A stretch of DNA of 64,000 bases, taken from positions 248,001-312,000 of the forward strand of contig NZ_BMKK01000004.1 of NCBI RefSeq assembly GCF_014644295.1. Reading direction: 5' to 3'. Shown in pieces: positions 32,534 to 41,714 of the stretch (its first letter is position 1; each line of letters opens with the position of its first letter). The stretch comes from Emticicia aquatilis (GTDB taxonomy: Bacteria > Bacteroidota > Bacteroidia > Cytophagales > Spirosomataceae). Position numbers and translations under genes: made by a program. The notes under the pieces were generated by a model. The model had not been told where the DNA came from and ran no database searches. It was given only the letters and a program-made list of their open reading frames with translations.

Positions 32534-34996
32534 ATGAAAGTATTAAAATTCGGTGGAACATCGGTCGGAACGGTTGAAAGTATCAATCAGGTTATACAGA
32601 TTTTACAAGAAAATCTTAACGAAGGACGCAAAATTGCAGTAGTTTATTCGGCCATGGGTGGTGTTACGAATCGCCTAATCGAAATTGGTAAATTGGCCGC
32701 TACTTCTGATTTAGAATATTTACAATTATTAAAATCAGTAGAAGACCGTCATTTCGCAGCCGTTAGAGGTTTGATTGATGTTAAAAATCAGAGCAGTGCC
32801 ATTGCAAAAGTAAAAGGTTTATTAAATGAACTTGAAGATTTACTACGTGGTGTTTTCTTGATAAAAGAACTTTCGGCACGAACAAATGATTTTATTGTGA
32901 GTTTTGGTGAAAGACTTTCGACAACAATTGTTACCGAAGCACTCAAAAACAGAGGAATTGATGCCGAATATTTAGATGCTCGCAAAGTAATTAAAACCGA
33001 CGACCACTTTGGTTATGCCGAAGTAATCGGAGATTTAACTAACGAACTAATAAGAAAGCATTTTGCTCAAACCAATAAACTTCAATGTATTACTGGTTTC
33101 ATCGGCTCAACGATTGATGGCGTAACAACCACACTCGGCCGTGGCGGTTCTGATTATACAGGTTCAATTTTTGGTGCAGCACTCAACGCAACTGTTATAG
33201 AAATCTGGACAGACGTTGATGGAATGCTCACTTCTGACCCTCGCAAAGTAAAAAATGCGTTTACAATTCCGACCATTACTTATGCCGAAGCAATGGAATT
33301 ATCGCATTTTGGGGCAAAAGTTATCTATCCGCCGAGCCTCACTCCTGCTTTTCAGAAAAACATTCCTTTAAAAATATTAAATACTTTCAATCATCACCAC
33401 GAAGGTACGCTCGTTAGCAAAACTGCAAGTACTAAAGAATACTCCATCACAGGTATTTCTTCGATTGATGACATTGCTTTGGTCAATGTACAAGGTGGCG
33501 GTATGATGGGGGTTGCTGGCGTTTCTGCCAAATTATTTTCAATTTTAGCAGCCAATAAAATCAGCGTTATCTTGATTTCTCAAGCTTCTTCCGAGCATTC
33601 AATCTGTTTTGCGGTTGACCCAAAAACTGCTTATGGCGTAAAAGAAATTTTGGAAGAAGGTTTCGCTACCGAAATCTCGCAAGGTTTGGTTGATAATATT
33701 TCTATCGAACAAAACCTTTCGGTCATTGCCGTTGTGGGTGAAGGCATGAAATCAAGCACTGGTACTTCGGGAAAACTCTTTACTGTACTCGGCAAAAATG
33801 GTATCAATGTAGTAGCCACAGCACAAGGCTCTTCGGAGTTGAATATTTCGGTGGTAATCTACAAAAAAGATATTACAAAAGCTCTCAATGCCATTCACGA
33901 AACTTTTTTTCAAGTTGATGGCTTGACGCTTAACTTATATTTAGTTGGTGCAACAGGCTTAATTGGAAGTACGCTTTTAAGACAAATTCAAGAACAAAAA
34001 GAATACTTAAAACAACGTAAAAACCTCAACATCAGACTGGTAGGCATCACCAATACAAAAAAAATGTTGTTAGATGAAGGTGGAATTAGTCTCGAAAATT
34101 GGAAAGAAGAATTGCTCGAAAAAGGCGAAATTGCCAATATCGGCTCGTTTGTTTCCGATGTACAAGATTTGAATTTACCATACAGCGTTTTTGTCGATTG
34201 CACGGCCGATAAAAATATTGTGCAGTATTATTACTCGCTTTTAAGCAGTAGTGTATCAATCGTTACGCCAAATAAGGTTGCCAACTCGGGCAGATATGAA
34301 CAGTATTTTATGCTCCAGAAAGCCGCCCAAAAACACGGTGTGAAGTTTTTATACGAAACCAATGTTGGGGCTGGTTTACCAATTATCAACACTTTACAAG
34401 GTTTGATAACGAGTGGAGATAAAATCAATAAAATTGAAGCGGTTCTTTCGGGAACATTGGCTTATATTTTCAATAACTTTAAGGTTGGCGATAGATTCGT
34501 TGACGTAGTGAAAGAAGCCAAAGCAAAAGGCTATACCGAACCAGACCCAAGAGACGATTTGAGTGGCCAGGACGTAGCTCGTAAAATCTTAATATTATCT
34601 CGTGAAGCAGGTTTAAAACTTGAACCAGAAGATGTAACAATCATTAATTTATTGAATGATGCTTGTTTGAATGCACCTTCAGTTGATGCTTTTTTTGAAG
34701 AACTCGAAAAAGACAATGATCGATTTGAGAAACTTTTGCAAGATGCTCAAGCAAATGATGAAGTGCTACGTTTCATAGCAACCCTCGACAGCGACAACAA
34801 AGCCAGCATCGGCCTAAAAACAGTTGGACGCTCGCATCCATTCTTTAATTTAGCTGGTTCTGAAAATATCATTTCGTTCACAACCGAACGCTATAAATAC
34901 AATCCTTTGGTAGTAAAAGGCCCAGGTGCGGGTGCAGAAGTAACCGCATCAGGTGTGTTTGCTGATATTATGAGTATTAGTAGTTATTTGGTGTAG
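32534..34996 (+). CDS. thrA: Bifunctional aspartokinase / homoserine dehydrogenase
   Basis: The 820-residue fusion has an aspartate kinase domain first (K-F-G-G-T-S-V-G at residues 5-12; T-L-G-R-G-G-S-D-Y-T-G near 200), two ACT domains (about 310-450, allosteric amino-acid binding), then homoserine dehydrogenase (about 465-820, L-V-G-A-T-G-L-I-G-S near 470; A-N-V-G-A-G-L-P-type segment T-N-V-G-A-G-L-P near 615). It phosphorylates aspartate and reduces aspartate semialdehyde to homoserine for threonine and methionine synthesis. thrB and thrC do not follow here. Length is as in E. coli ThrA. Confidence 0.96.
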   Translation: MKVLKFGGTSVGTVESINQVIQILQENLNEGRKIAVVYSAMGGVTNRLIEIGKLAATSDLEYLQLLKSVEDRHFAAVRGLIDVKNQSSAIAKVKGLLNELEDLLRGVFLIKELSARTNDFIVSFGERLSTTIVTEALKNRGIDAEYLDARKVIKTDDHFGYAEVIGDLTNELIRKHFAQTNKLQCITGFIGSTIDGVTTTLGRGGSDYTGSIFGAALNATVIEIWTDVDGMLTSDPRKVKNAFTIPTITYAEAMELSHFGAKVIYPPSLTPAFQKNIPLKILNTFNHHHEGTLVSKTASTKEYSITGISSIDDIALVNVQGGGMMGVAGVSAKLFSILAANKISVILISQASSEHSICFAVDPKTAYGVKEILEEGFATEISQGLVDNISIEQNLSVIAVVGEGMKSSTGTSGKLFTVLGKNGINVVATAQGSSELNISVVIYKKDITKALNAIHETFFQVDGLTLNLYLVGATGLIGSTLLRQIQEQKEYLKQRKNLNIRLVGITNTKKMLLDEGGISLENWKEELLEKGEIANIGSFVSDVQDLNLPYSVFVDCTADKNIVQYYYSLLSSSVSIVTPNKVANSGRYEQYFMLQKAAQKHGVKFLYETNVGAGLPIINTLQGLITSGDKINKIEAVLSGTLAYIFNNFKVGDRFVDVVKEAKAKGYTEPDPRDDLSGQDVARKILILSREAGLKLEPEDVTIINLLNDACLNAPSVDAFFEELEKDNDRFEKLLQDAQANDEVLRFIATLDSDNKASIGLKTVGRSHPFFNLAGSENIISFTTERYKYNPLVVKGPGAGAEVTASGVFADIMSISSYLV

Positions 34997-35035
34997 GAAG
35001 CTGAGCCTATCAAAATTTAAATGAAGATTAATTCA

Positions 35036-35164
35036 TTGCCGTCAGTTTTAACTGACGGATACTTATATATAAACAAATTTGACTTTAGTCAAACCTAATA
35101 TTTAAACTAAAGTCAAATTTGTTCAACTCTTTTACACCAACCCGTCAGCTAAAGCAGACGGCAA
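35036..35164. repeat. Nested inverted-repeat element between thrA and msrB
   Basis: An inner perfect 18-bp stem (AACAAATTTGACTTTAGT at 35072-35089, complement at 35106-35123) lies within outer arms TTGCCGTC (35036-35043) and GACGGCAA (35157-35164). The left arm also forms its own 9-bp hairpin (35039-35058). It lies between convergent genes and probably ends both transcripts. Confidence 0.7.
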
Positions 35165-35209
35165 TCAAATATATTGAGACAATTCTTATCCCATAATTCC
35201 TCAATCAAC

Positions 35210-35695
35210 TTACTTCTTCACAAACTTCAAAGAAGCAGAATTTAAGCAATAACGCAAGCCCGTTGGTTTTGGGCCGTCGTCAAAAACGTGACCTAAATGA
35301 CCTTTACAACGATTGCAAACGACTTCAGTTCTGACCATTCCGTAAGCATTATCGGCACGTTCTTCTACATTACATTCATTGATTGGTTTCCAAAAACTTG
35401 GCCAACCAGTTCCAGATTCAAACTTTGTGTCTGATGTAAAAAGTTCCAAATCGCAACCGATACATTTATAAACGCCTTTATCGTGGTTATCCCAATAGAT
35501 ACCTGAAAATGCACGTTCAGTTCCAGCTTTTCTACTTACATAATATTGCTCTTGGCTCAATTGCTTTTTCCACTCAGCGTCAGTTTTCTTGATAACCTCA
35601 ATTTTGCAATCAGCTTTTTTCGATTTACCATTTTGTGAATAACTCTGACAAGCCAAAAAGACAAATGGCATTAATAACAGCATTATTTTCTTCAT
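35210..35695 (-). CDS. msrB: Peptide-methionine (R)-S-oxide reductase MsrB, lipoprotein
   Basis: The 161-residue product has a lipoprotein-type signal (F-V-F-L-A-C), then the MsrB domain: zinc CxxC pairs C-I-G-C and C-N-R-C, G-T-G-W-P-S-F, and the catalytic C150 in [11 protein letters not shown]. It reduces methionine-R-sulfoxide in proteins; the signal places it outside the cytoplasm, unlike most MsrB enzymes. It is monocistronic. Confidence 0.94.
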   Translation of the reverse strand: MKKIMLLLMPFVFLACQSYSQNGKSKKADCKIEVIKKTDAEWKKQLSQEQYYVSRKAGTERAFSGIYWDNHDKGVYKCIGCDLELFTSDTKFESGTGWPSFWKPINECNVEERADNAYGMVRTEVVCNRCKGHLGHVFDDGPKPTGLRYCLNSASLKFVKK

Positions 35696-35812
35696 AATCT
35701 TTTTTTATTTAGAGATGTTTTGTATTAACTACGAATTAAGTAGCAAAAAAGTTTTGAAAAATTGCTTGTTTGGCATCATTTTCTCGTTGTAATTCTGAAA
35801 AACCCATCATAA

Positions 35813-36331
35813 GTGCTACAATATAAAAAATACCAAACGTATATCTTTATCATATTTTGCATGATAAGTGTAAGTTCATGCAAGATTCTACGTAGTAAAG
35901 CCCCAGAAAATACGCCAATTCGAGAAAATATTTATACAAAGAAAATTATTTCTACCGCTCGAAATTATACGGGAGTTCCATATAAAAGTGGTGGAAATGA
36001 CGAAAAAGGGCTCGATTGTTCGGGCTTACTCTGCTTAACATTTAAAGAAATTGGTGTAAAACTGCCTCGAATTTCATGGCAGCAGGCCGAATATTTTCCT
36101 GCAATCAATTTACCCAATATTCAAAAAGGCGATTTGGTTTTCTTCGTGACCGTCGGCAAAAACATCAGCCATTCGGGAATTGTTACCGAGGTAAAAAACG
36201 AAAATGATATTCGTTTTATTCATGCATCTTCAAGCAAAGGTGTTATTGAAGATAACATGATGACAAATTATTGGAAGTCTCGTTTTGCCAAAGTTTGCCG
36301 CCCGCAATACACTGATTTAGCAAAACAATAA
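35813..36331 (+). CDS. NlpC/P60-family lipoprotein hydrolase
   Basis: The 172-residue product has a lipoprotein signal (I-S-V-S-S-C) and an NlpC/P60 domain with catalytic C69 (L-D-C-S-G-L), H120 (H-S-G-I-V) and H137 (F-I-H-A-S-S). It cleaves peptidoglycan stem peptides. The start is GTG at 35813, directly after an in-frame TAA; no upstream ATG is available and the next in-frame ATG would delete the signal. The next gene begins 74 bp downstream. Confidence 0.9.
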   Translation: MLQYKKYQTYIFIIFCMISVSSCKILRSKAPENTPIRENIYTKKIISTARNYTGVPYKSGGNDEKGLDCSGLLCLTFKEIGVKLPRISWQQAEYFPAINLPNIQKGDLVFFVTVGKNISHSGIVTEVKNENDIRFIHASSSKGVIEDNMMTNYWKSRFAKVCRPQYTDLAKQ

Positions 36332-36404
36332 TTTTCTAAACCACAAATAAGCGATTTTGTCTATTTTTACGTTCTTAATTAGTAAAAACATTTCGCACGA
36401 AGGC

Positions 36405-39400
36405 ATGAGAAAATTTTGTTTATTGACCATTGGATTGATTATCAGCAATTTAGCTATTTCGCAGTCGCAATATTTTGGACAAAACAAACCTCGCTATAAA
36501 ACCTTCGGATTTAAAGTTCTGCAAAGCCCTCACTTCGAGTTATACCATTATTTCAATGAAAACAAGATTCCCAACGACATTGTTGTCAACAGCGAACATT
36601 GGTATAGAATTCATCAAGAAGTTTTCAAGCTGGCATTCATTAAGCCAAATCCTTTAATTGTTTACCAAAATCACCCTGATTTTCAAGAAACTACCGCCAT
36701 TGGTGGACAAATTGGTGAAGGAACAGGTGGCGTAACCGAAGGACTCCGAAATCGAGTAGTAATGCCGATTATGTTTTCCAAACGCCAAACCGACCACGTT
36801 TTGGGGCATGAATTGGTTCATGCGTTTCAATATCAGTTAATGACTTCAGGCGACTCCACACAAATTGGCAATATACAGAATCTACCACTTTTTATGGTGG
36901 AAGGTTTGGCCGAATATATGTCGTTGGGACGAGTTGACGCCCATACGGCCATGTGGATGCGTGATGCAGTTTTGAGCAACGACATTCCGACAATTAGAGA
37001 TTTAGTAACCAAAGAATACAAGTATTTTCCGTATCGCTGGGGACAAGCCTTTTGGGCTTATATGACCGCAACTTACGGCGATGATATTATTCGTCCACTT
37101 TTCAGAGAAACGGCTAAATATGGCATTGAAGTAGCTTTCACCAGAAACCTCAAAACAAGTATTGATAAATTTTCGGTCAAGTGGAAACAGGCATTGATTG
37201 ATACTTACACCCCCATGCGAGCAGGCACTTCTATTCAACCGATTGGAAAAGAAATTGCATCTCAACGCAATGCGGGCGAAATGAATATTTCACCGTCAAT
37301 TAGTCCAGATGGCAAATATGTAGCCTATATTTCATCAAAAAACGTACTTTCACTTGATATTTTTATTGTAGAAACACTTACTGGGCGAATCATTCGTAAG
37401 ATAGAAAGTAGTTCGTTTGGCTCACACGTTGATTCGTATAGTTTTCTGGAAACCGCAGGAACTTGGTCGCCCGACGGTCAAAAGTTGGCTTTGGTGATTC
37501 AAACTAAAGGCCGAAATAAACTCTCAATCATTGATATTGCTAACGGAAACAAAGATAGTTTTGAACTGAAAGAAGTCGATTCGTTTACCAATCCTGCGTG
37601 GTCACCCGATGGAAATTCGATTGTAGTTTCGGGGCTGATGAATGGCGAAAGCGATTTGTATTTATATAATTTGAAAGAAAGAACGGTCAAAAATCTCACA
37701 AAAGACAATTTTTCGGATTTACAACCAACTTGGTCACCCGATGGTGAATGGATTTATTTTGTTTCGGATAGAGGTAGTAAAAATGCTCGTTTGGAAAAAG
37801 CGAGCAATGGAATTTCAAGAATAAACATAGAAACGCTGTCAGTTGAGAATTTTGACTTTTTCCAAGAAGCTGATAATCTCAATCCCTTAATAGCCCCCAA
37901 TGGAAAAGCCATCTATTTCTTATCCGATGCCGATGGTTTTAGAAACCTTTATCGGTACGATATTATCTCGAAACAAATTGAAAAACTAACCAATTATTTT
38001 ACTGGTATCAGCGGAATTACGATGTATTCGCCCGCAGTCAGTATTGCTACAAAAACTGGACAGTTGATTTATAACTACTTCCAAAATGGCAAATACAACT
38101 TATATTTAGCAAGTTACGGTGCATTTCAGCAACAAGTCGTTGGAAATGAAGTCAATAAATCGGCAGCAAATCTGGCGATTCAAAAAGAAGGACGAGATAT
38201 TGTTCAGAAAAATTTAGAGCAAAATAACCTTGTAGTTAGAGTTCCAGAAAAGAAATTGAAACTTTTAAACTACCAACCAAAGTTCAAATTAGATTATCTC
38301 GGCAGTTCGGGCGTTGGTGTTTCAGCAAGTCGTTGGGGAACTGGCTTGGGCGGAGGCGTAGTTGGACTTTTCAGTGATATGCTTAATCATAATCAATTGG
38401 CTGGAGCGGTTTCTATTAATGGTCAAATCCAAGATTTTGGTGGACAACTCATGTACCTTAATCAAAAGAAACCTTTGCAGTGGGGAGTGACTTTTGCACG
38501 TATTCCGTACCGCTTTCAAGGAACTTACACCGATAGCACTACAAAAACGGCAAGCTTTTTCAAAAGCAATTATGTGACTGATGCTAAAGTGAAATCATCG
38601 CTTGGGGTACCAACAAATGACTCCTTAATTGCCAACAAATATTTAATTAATAGACTGGCTATTAACCAAATAGGCGTATTTGCATTTTATCCACTTAATA
38701 CTAATCAGCGAATTGAAGGCGGTATCAATGGCAACTGGTATGGCTTTTCGGGCGATGAATATACTGATTACACAACATTTGACCCCACAACTGGTCAAAC
38801 CTTCGTATTGACGAATAGCACCCGAGAAAGACTTTCGCAATCATATTTAAAATCGCAAGGTTTCAATGCCTTTAGTTTGAGTCAATTATACGTAGCTTTT
38901 GTGGGTGATAATACAATTTTTGGAACTACTGCACCAATCAAGGGCTATCGTTATAGATTTGAGGCGGGAAGATATTTTGGTTCAACCAGTTACACCAATG
39001 TTTTGGTTGATGCACGAAAATATCAATATGTAAAACCATTCACGATTGCGGGAAGATTCCTCTATAACGGTCGTTTGAATGCCTCGAATCTTGATTATTT
39101 GAATCAAATTAATCCTCTATATTTAGGTTTTCCTTGGAACATGCACGGTTTTTATGGAAGTGCACTCACAAAACAGCAAAACTTGGGTCTGATTACGCAA
39201 GAAGCCCTGCAAGGCGAACAACTTCTGGTGACAAATCTTGAAGTCAGATTACCACTAACTGGCCCGAAAAAATTGGCTTTGATAGATTTTGCTTACGTAC
39301 CGAGCGACCTCAACTTTTTCTTTGATAGTGGCATGGTTTGGTCGGCTGATAGAAAAATAGGTGCAGTGCAAGAATACCAAACCCAAAACGAAACTTCAAT

Positions 39401-39557
39401 TAAGCTAAAAGTTGAGCCATTGATAATGACAGGTTTTAGTTTGCGTGTAAATCTGATGGGTTATTTGATTGTAGAGCCATACTTAGCAGTACCAATTTAC
39501 AATGGAAAACGCCAAAACATGGTTTCGGGAGTAAATTTCTTGATTCCTGGTTGGTAA
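36405..39557 (+). CDS. Peptidase MA-like / TolB-propeller / beta-barrel fusion
   Basis: The 1050-residue product has a signal peptide (cleavage after A-I-S-Q), a gluzincin-like N-terminal domain with H135-E-L-V-H139 and V-E-G-L-A-E-Y near 165, a PD40/TolB-type propeller (about residues 280-570, S-P-D-G-K, W-S-P-D-G repeats), and a C-terminal region (about 620-1050) with the strand pattern of an Omp85/BamA-like beta barrel. It would sit in the outer membrane with the peptidase and propeller outside it. I chose ATG 36405, since the frame's first codon (TTG 36357) lacks a signal. Function unknown; proteolysis linked to barrel or cargo is inference. Confidence 0.8.
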   Translation: MRKFCLLTIGLIISNLAISQSQYFGQNKPRYKTFGFKVLQSPHFELYHYFNENKIPNDIVVNSEHWYRIHQEVFKLAFIKPNPLIVYQNHPDFQETTAIGGQIGEGTGGVTEGLRNRVVMPIMFSKRQTDHVLGHELVHAFQYQLMTSGDSTQIGNIQNLPLFMVEGLAEYMSLGRVDAHTAMWMRDAVLSNDIPTIRDLVTKEYKYFPYRWGQAFWAYMTATYGDDIIRPLFRETAKYGIEVAFTRNLKTSIDKFSVKWKQALIDTYTPMRAGTSIQPIGKEIASQRNAGEMNISPSISPDGKYVAYISSKNVLSLDIFIVETLTGRIIRKIESSSFGSHVDSYSFLETAGTWSPDGQKLALVIQTKGRNKLSIIDIANGNKDSFELKEVDSFTNPAWSPDGNSIVVSGLMNGESDLYLYNLKERTVKNLTKDNFSDLQPTWSPDGEWIYFVSDRGSKNARLEKASNGISRINIETLSVENFDFFQEADNLNPLIAPNGKAIYFLSDADGFRNLYRYDIISKQIEKLTNYFTGISGITMYSPAVSIATKTGQLIYNYFQNGKYNLYLASYGAFQQQVVGNEVNKSAANLAIQKEGRDIVQKNLEQNNLVVRVPEKKLKLLNYQPKFKLDYLGSSGVGVSASRWGTGLGGGVVGLFSDMLNHNQLAGAVSINGQIQDFGGQLMYLNQKKPLQWGVTFARIPYRFQGTYTDSTTKTASFFKSNYVTDAKVKSSLGVPTNDSLIANKYLINRLAINQIGVFAFYPLNTNQRIEGGINGNWYGFSGDEYTDYTTFDPTTGQTFVLTNSTRERLSQSYLKSQGFNAFSLSQLYVAFVGDNTIFGTTAPIKGYRYRFEAGRYFGSTSYTNVLVDARKYQYVKPFTIAGRFLYNGRLNASNLDYLNQINPLYLGFPWNMHGFYGSALTKQQNLGLITQEALQGEQLLVTNLEVRLPLTGPKKLALIDFAYVPSDLNFFFDSGMVWSADRKIGAVQEYQTQNETSIKLKVEPLIMTGFSLRVNLMGYLIVEPYLAVPIYNGKRQNMVSGVNFLIPGW

Positions 39558-39621
39558 TTTTTTAACAGATAAATTTTGTTGTTCAAACAAAAGATAGCAT
39601 CTTTGCACCACAACAAAAAAC

Positions 39622-39707
39622 GGGGGTGTAGCTCATCGGACTGGCGTTTCAGCTGGTTAGAGTACTTGGCGAAACGTCGCACCGATGGCATACAAGGGTC
39701 ATGGGTT
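39622..39707 (+). pseudogene. Broken tRNA-Ala copy with a complementary pair of insertions
   Basis: The segments GGGGGTGTAGCTC (39622-39634), AGCTGGTTAGAGTACTTG (39651-39668) and GGCATACAAGGGTCATGGGTT (39687-39707, 18 of 21 positions alike allowing one gap) match consecutive parts of the intact tRNA-Ala 116 bp downstream. They are separated by 16 nt (39635-39650) and 18 nt (39669-39686) that pair with each other as a 16-bp stem (14 pairs, 2 of them G-T). The T-arm and 3' acceptor are missing. It cannot make a normal tRNA. Confidence 0.7.
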
Positions 39708-39737
39708 ATTATGTTTGTAATTTTTGAAAATAGATAC

Positions 39738-39811
39738 GGGGGTGTAGCTCAGCTGGTTAGAGTACTTGCATGGCATGCAAGGGGTCGTGGGTTCGAATCC
39801 CATCTCCTCCA
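39738..39811 (+). tRNA. tRNA-Ala (anticodon GGC)
   Basis: A cloverleaf is readable: acceptor GGGGGTG, D-arm GCTC-AGCTGGTTA-GAGT, anticodon arm CTTGC-ATGGCAT-GCAAG with anticodon GGC, variable loop, T-arm GTGGG-TTCGAAT-CCCAT, acceptor CTCCTCC and discriminator A. The acceptor has one T-T mismatch (position 6-67) and one G-T pair. CCA is not encoded. A terminator follows at 39818. Confidence 0.92.
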
Positions 39812-39817
39812 CTTTGA

Positions 39818-39853
39818 AGCCTAATAATCAATACGATTATTAGGCTTTTTTAT
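39818..39853 (+). terminator. Terminator of tRNA-Ala
   Basis: AGCCTAATAATC (39818-39829) pairs with GATTATTAGGCT (39835-39846), 5-nt loop, followed by a T-run. Confidence 0.85.
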
Positions 39854-39968
39854 TTTCCAACCTCAAATATTCACAAAAATAACATTCCCTCACTTTAGTA
39901 GGTCCCATTTTATCTATCTTCTGAACAAATTAATAATTTTCATTCACTAAAAAACGTTGCTAAAATTA

Positions 39969-39997
39969 CAGACAATCCGTCTGAATTTGTACTTTTG
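39969..39997 (+). promoter_or_regulatory. Promoter with overlapping palindrome
   Basis: TACTTTTG (39990-39997) matches the Bacteroidetes -7 box TAnnTTTG, 21 bp before the ATG at 40018. A CAGAC-N5-GTCTG palindrome (39969-39983) lies directly upstream, where a repressor or activator could bind. Confidence 0.5.
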
Positions 39998-40017
39998 TGT
40001 AACATCCAAATAAAATC

Positions 40018-41211
40018 ATGAAAACAAAATTATTTAAGTACTTCATCATCTCCTTTACGTTTGCTTTTGTTACTTGGTCTTGTGATAAATCAACTGTCGA
40101 AACACCTCAACCACAGGTTTTGGTGAGTTCTACGCTCGTCAAAGAACTTACAAAAGAACAACTCATTGCAGCACTTGGCTCAAGTCTTGGTGCTCAGGCA
40201 TCACTTTTTATTAGCTCAGGCGTAAAACAGTACAAAATTGTTTATAAAACTAAAAACACCGATGGCACCGAAATCCAAGCATCAGGTGCATTGATTGTTC
40301 CTGTAAAAGCAGGCTCAACAGCGATGTCAATGGTTAGCTATCAACACGGTACAATCTTCGATGACAAGCAAGCACCATCTTATTTCTCGGCCGATGGTGA
40401 AGGCACTATTGCTTCAGTTTTAGCTACTATCAACACAGGATACATCGTTGTAGCACCTGACTATATCGGTTATGGTGCATCAAACACCCTTCCGCACACT
40501 TATGAGCATCGTGAAGGGCTGGCTTCGGCAAGTTTAGATATGCTTCGTGCAGCCAAAGAAGTAATAACCAAAGAAAAAATCAACTGGAATAATAACTTAT
40601 TTATTGCAGGGTACTCGGAAGGTGGCTTTGCTACGATGTCGTTACAGAAAAAAATTGAGGAAGAAACAGGTTCGGAATTTAATTTAAAGGCCTCAAGTTG
40701 TGGTGCTGGTGCCTATAACAAAACTTTAAGTTTCAAAACTTTGGTTTCTACGCCTTCGAGTGGAAATTCACAGCACAATGCTTCGTATATTTGGGTATTG
40801 TTGACTTATGATAGAATCTACAAACTCAATCGTCCAATGACTGATTATTTTGCAGCCGCTTATGCCTCTCAGATTCAGAAAGAACAACAAAATGCTCGTA
40901 TCTCTGGAAGTTTGATGACAATTTTGAGTGATAAAGTAAAAAAAGGCGTGACAGATGGTACTGATACTGCATTATTGAATGCCGTAAAAGACAACGATGT
41001 TTTTGATTGGAAGCCAAAAACGCCAACTCAATTATATCATGGAACTGCCGATACTTATGTTCCGTATTTCAATTCCCAAACGGCATTCGATGCTATGAAA
41101 AAACGTGGAGCAACTACCGTTGAGTTAATTCCGATTCAAGGCGGCGACCACGGTACATCAATTCAAAATTACTTACTCGGAACACTTTCTTTCTTTAGTG
41201 GCATAAAATGA
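40018..41211 (+). CDS. Lipoprotein alpha/beta-hydrolase (secretory lipase/esterase type)
   Basis: The 397-residue product has a lipobox (V-T-W-S-C, about residue 22) and an alpha/beta hydrolase core: Y-Q-H-G-T near 122, A-P-D-Y-I-G-Y-G near 146, nucleophile S200 in G-Y-S-E-G-G-F-A, and a C-terminal G-T-A-D-T-Y-V-P and G-G-D-H-G region with the acid and histidine. It resembles secretory lipases and feruloyl-esterase-like prolyl-peptidase fold hydrolases. Substrate unknown; probably outer-membrane attached. Confidence 0.8.
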   Translation: MKTKLFKYFIISFTFAFVTWSCDKSTVETPQPQVLVSSTLVKELTKEQLIAALGSSLGAQASLFISSGVKQYKIVYKTKNTDGTEIQASGALIVPVKAGSTAMSMVSYQHGTIFDDKQAPSYFSADGEGTIASVLATINTGYIVVAPDYIGYGASNTLPHTYEHREGLASASLDMLRAAKEVITKEKINWNNNLFIAGYSEGGFATMSLQKKIEEETGSEFNLKASSCGAGAYNKTLSFKTLVSTPSSGNSQHNASYIWVLLTYDRIYKLNRPMTDYFAAAYASQIQKEQQNARISGSLMTILSDKVKKGVTDGTDTALLNAVKDNDVFDWKPKTPTQLYHGTADTYVPYFNSQTAFDAMKKRGATTVELIPIQGGDHGTSIQNYLLGTLSFFSGIK

Positions 41212-41221
41212 TGAAAATTAA

Positions 41222-41304
41222 GAATTGATAATGGAGAATTATAAAATTCATTGTCAATTCTCAATTTTTAGTTTTCAATTCTCAATTTTCAATTCTCAAT
41301 TTCC
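41222..41304. repeat. CAATTCTCAATTTT-type repeats with inverted copy
   Basis: AGAATTGATAAT (41222-41233) pairs (one mismatch) with ATTGTCAATTCT (41251-41262), and three or four CAATTCTCAATTTT-like units follow to the Dabb start codon. Other short degenerate repeats of this type lie at 27630-27740 and 56755-56800. Confidence 0.55.
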
Positions 41305-41305
41305 T

Positions 41306-41623
41306 ATGGCAAACTTACAATCAGGTGTTGTACACACAGTATTTTTTTGGTTAAAAGAAAAAGATAACAAAGAACATCAAGAGGCACTACACGCAGGTTT
41401 GAAAGAACTTTCAAAAATTGATTTAATCAAGACTGCTTACGTTGGTCGTCCTGCTAATACCAACCGTGAAGTGATTGATTCTACGTATAGTTTTTCATTA
41501 ACTTTTGTGTTCGATAATGCCGCCGACCAAGACGCATATCAAGTACACCCTGACCATTATGTATTTATCAACAACTGCTCTTCTCTTTGGGAAAAAGTAG
41601 TCGTTTATGATGCCGAAAGTTAA
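41306..41623 (+). CDS. Dabb (stress-responsive alpha-beta barrel) family protein
   Basis: The 105-residue product has the Dabb pattern V-V-H-T-V-F-F-W-L-K, L-S-K-I-D-L-I-K-T-A-Y-V-G-R-P, F-S-L-T-F-V-F-D-N and Q-D-A-Y-Q-V-H-P-D-H. The domain is a dimeric ferredoxin-like fold found in several enzyme families; activity here is unknown. I chose ATG 41306 because the upstream frame is repeat DNA (S-I-F-S-F-Q-F-S-I-F). Confidence 0.85.
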   Translation: MANLQSGVVHTVFFWLKEKDNKEHQEALHAGLKELSKIDLIKTAYVGRPANTNREVIDSTYSFSLTFVFDNAADQDAYQVHPDHYVFINNCSSLWEKVVVYDAES

Positions 41624-41714
41624 TTTTTAACGAAATCTTGCCCAACTTTGCTGTTTTTTTCAGAAATTTGCAGTCCATTACTGCGAACAAGATTCGCATT
41701 GTCCTTGATTTCCC

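Noticed and set aside
39622-39707. The broken tRNA copy as a functional tRNA
   Set aside because: The T-arm and 3' acceptor are missing and two insertions break the D and anticodon arms, so it cannot fold as a normal tRNA.
39576-39824. An 82-codon open frame across the tRNA-Ala region
   Set aside because: It runs through the broken tRNA copy and the intact tRNA-Ala gene; the coding appearance is accidental.
41236-41304. The CAATTCTCAATTTT tandem units as a CRISPR-like array
   Set aside because: Units are short, degenerate and contiguous without spacers, and no cas genes are in the window.
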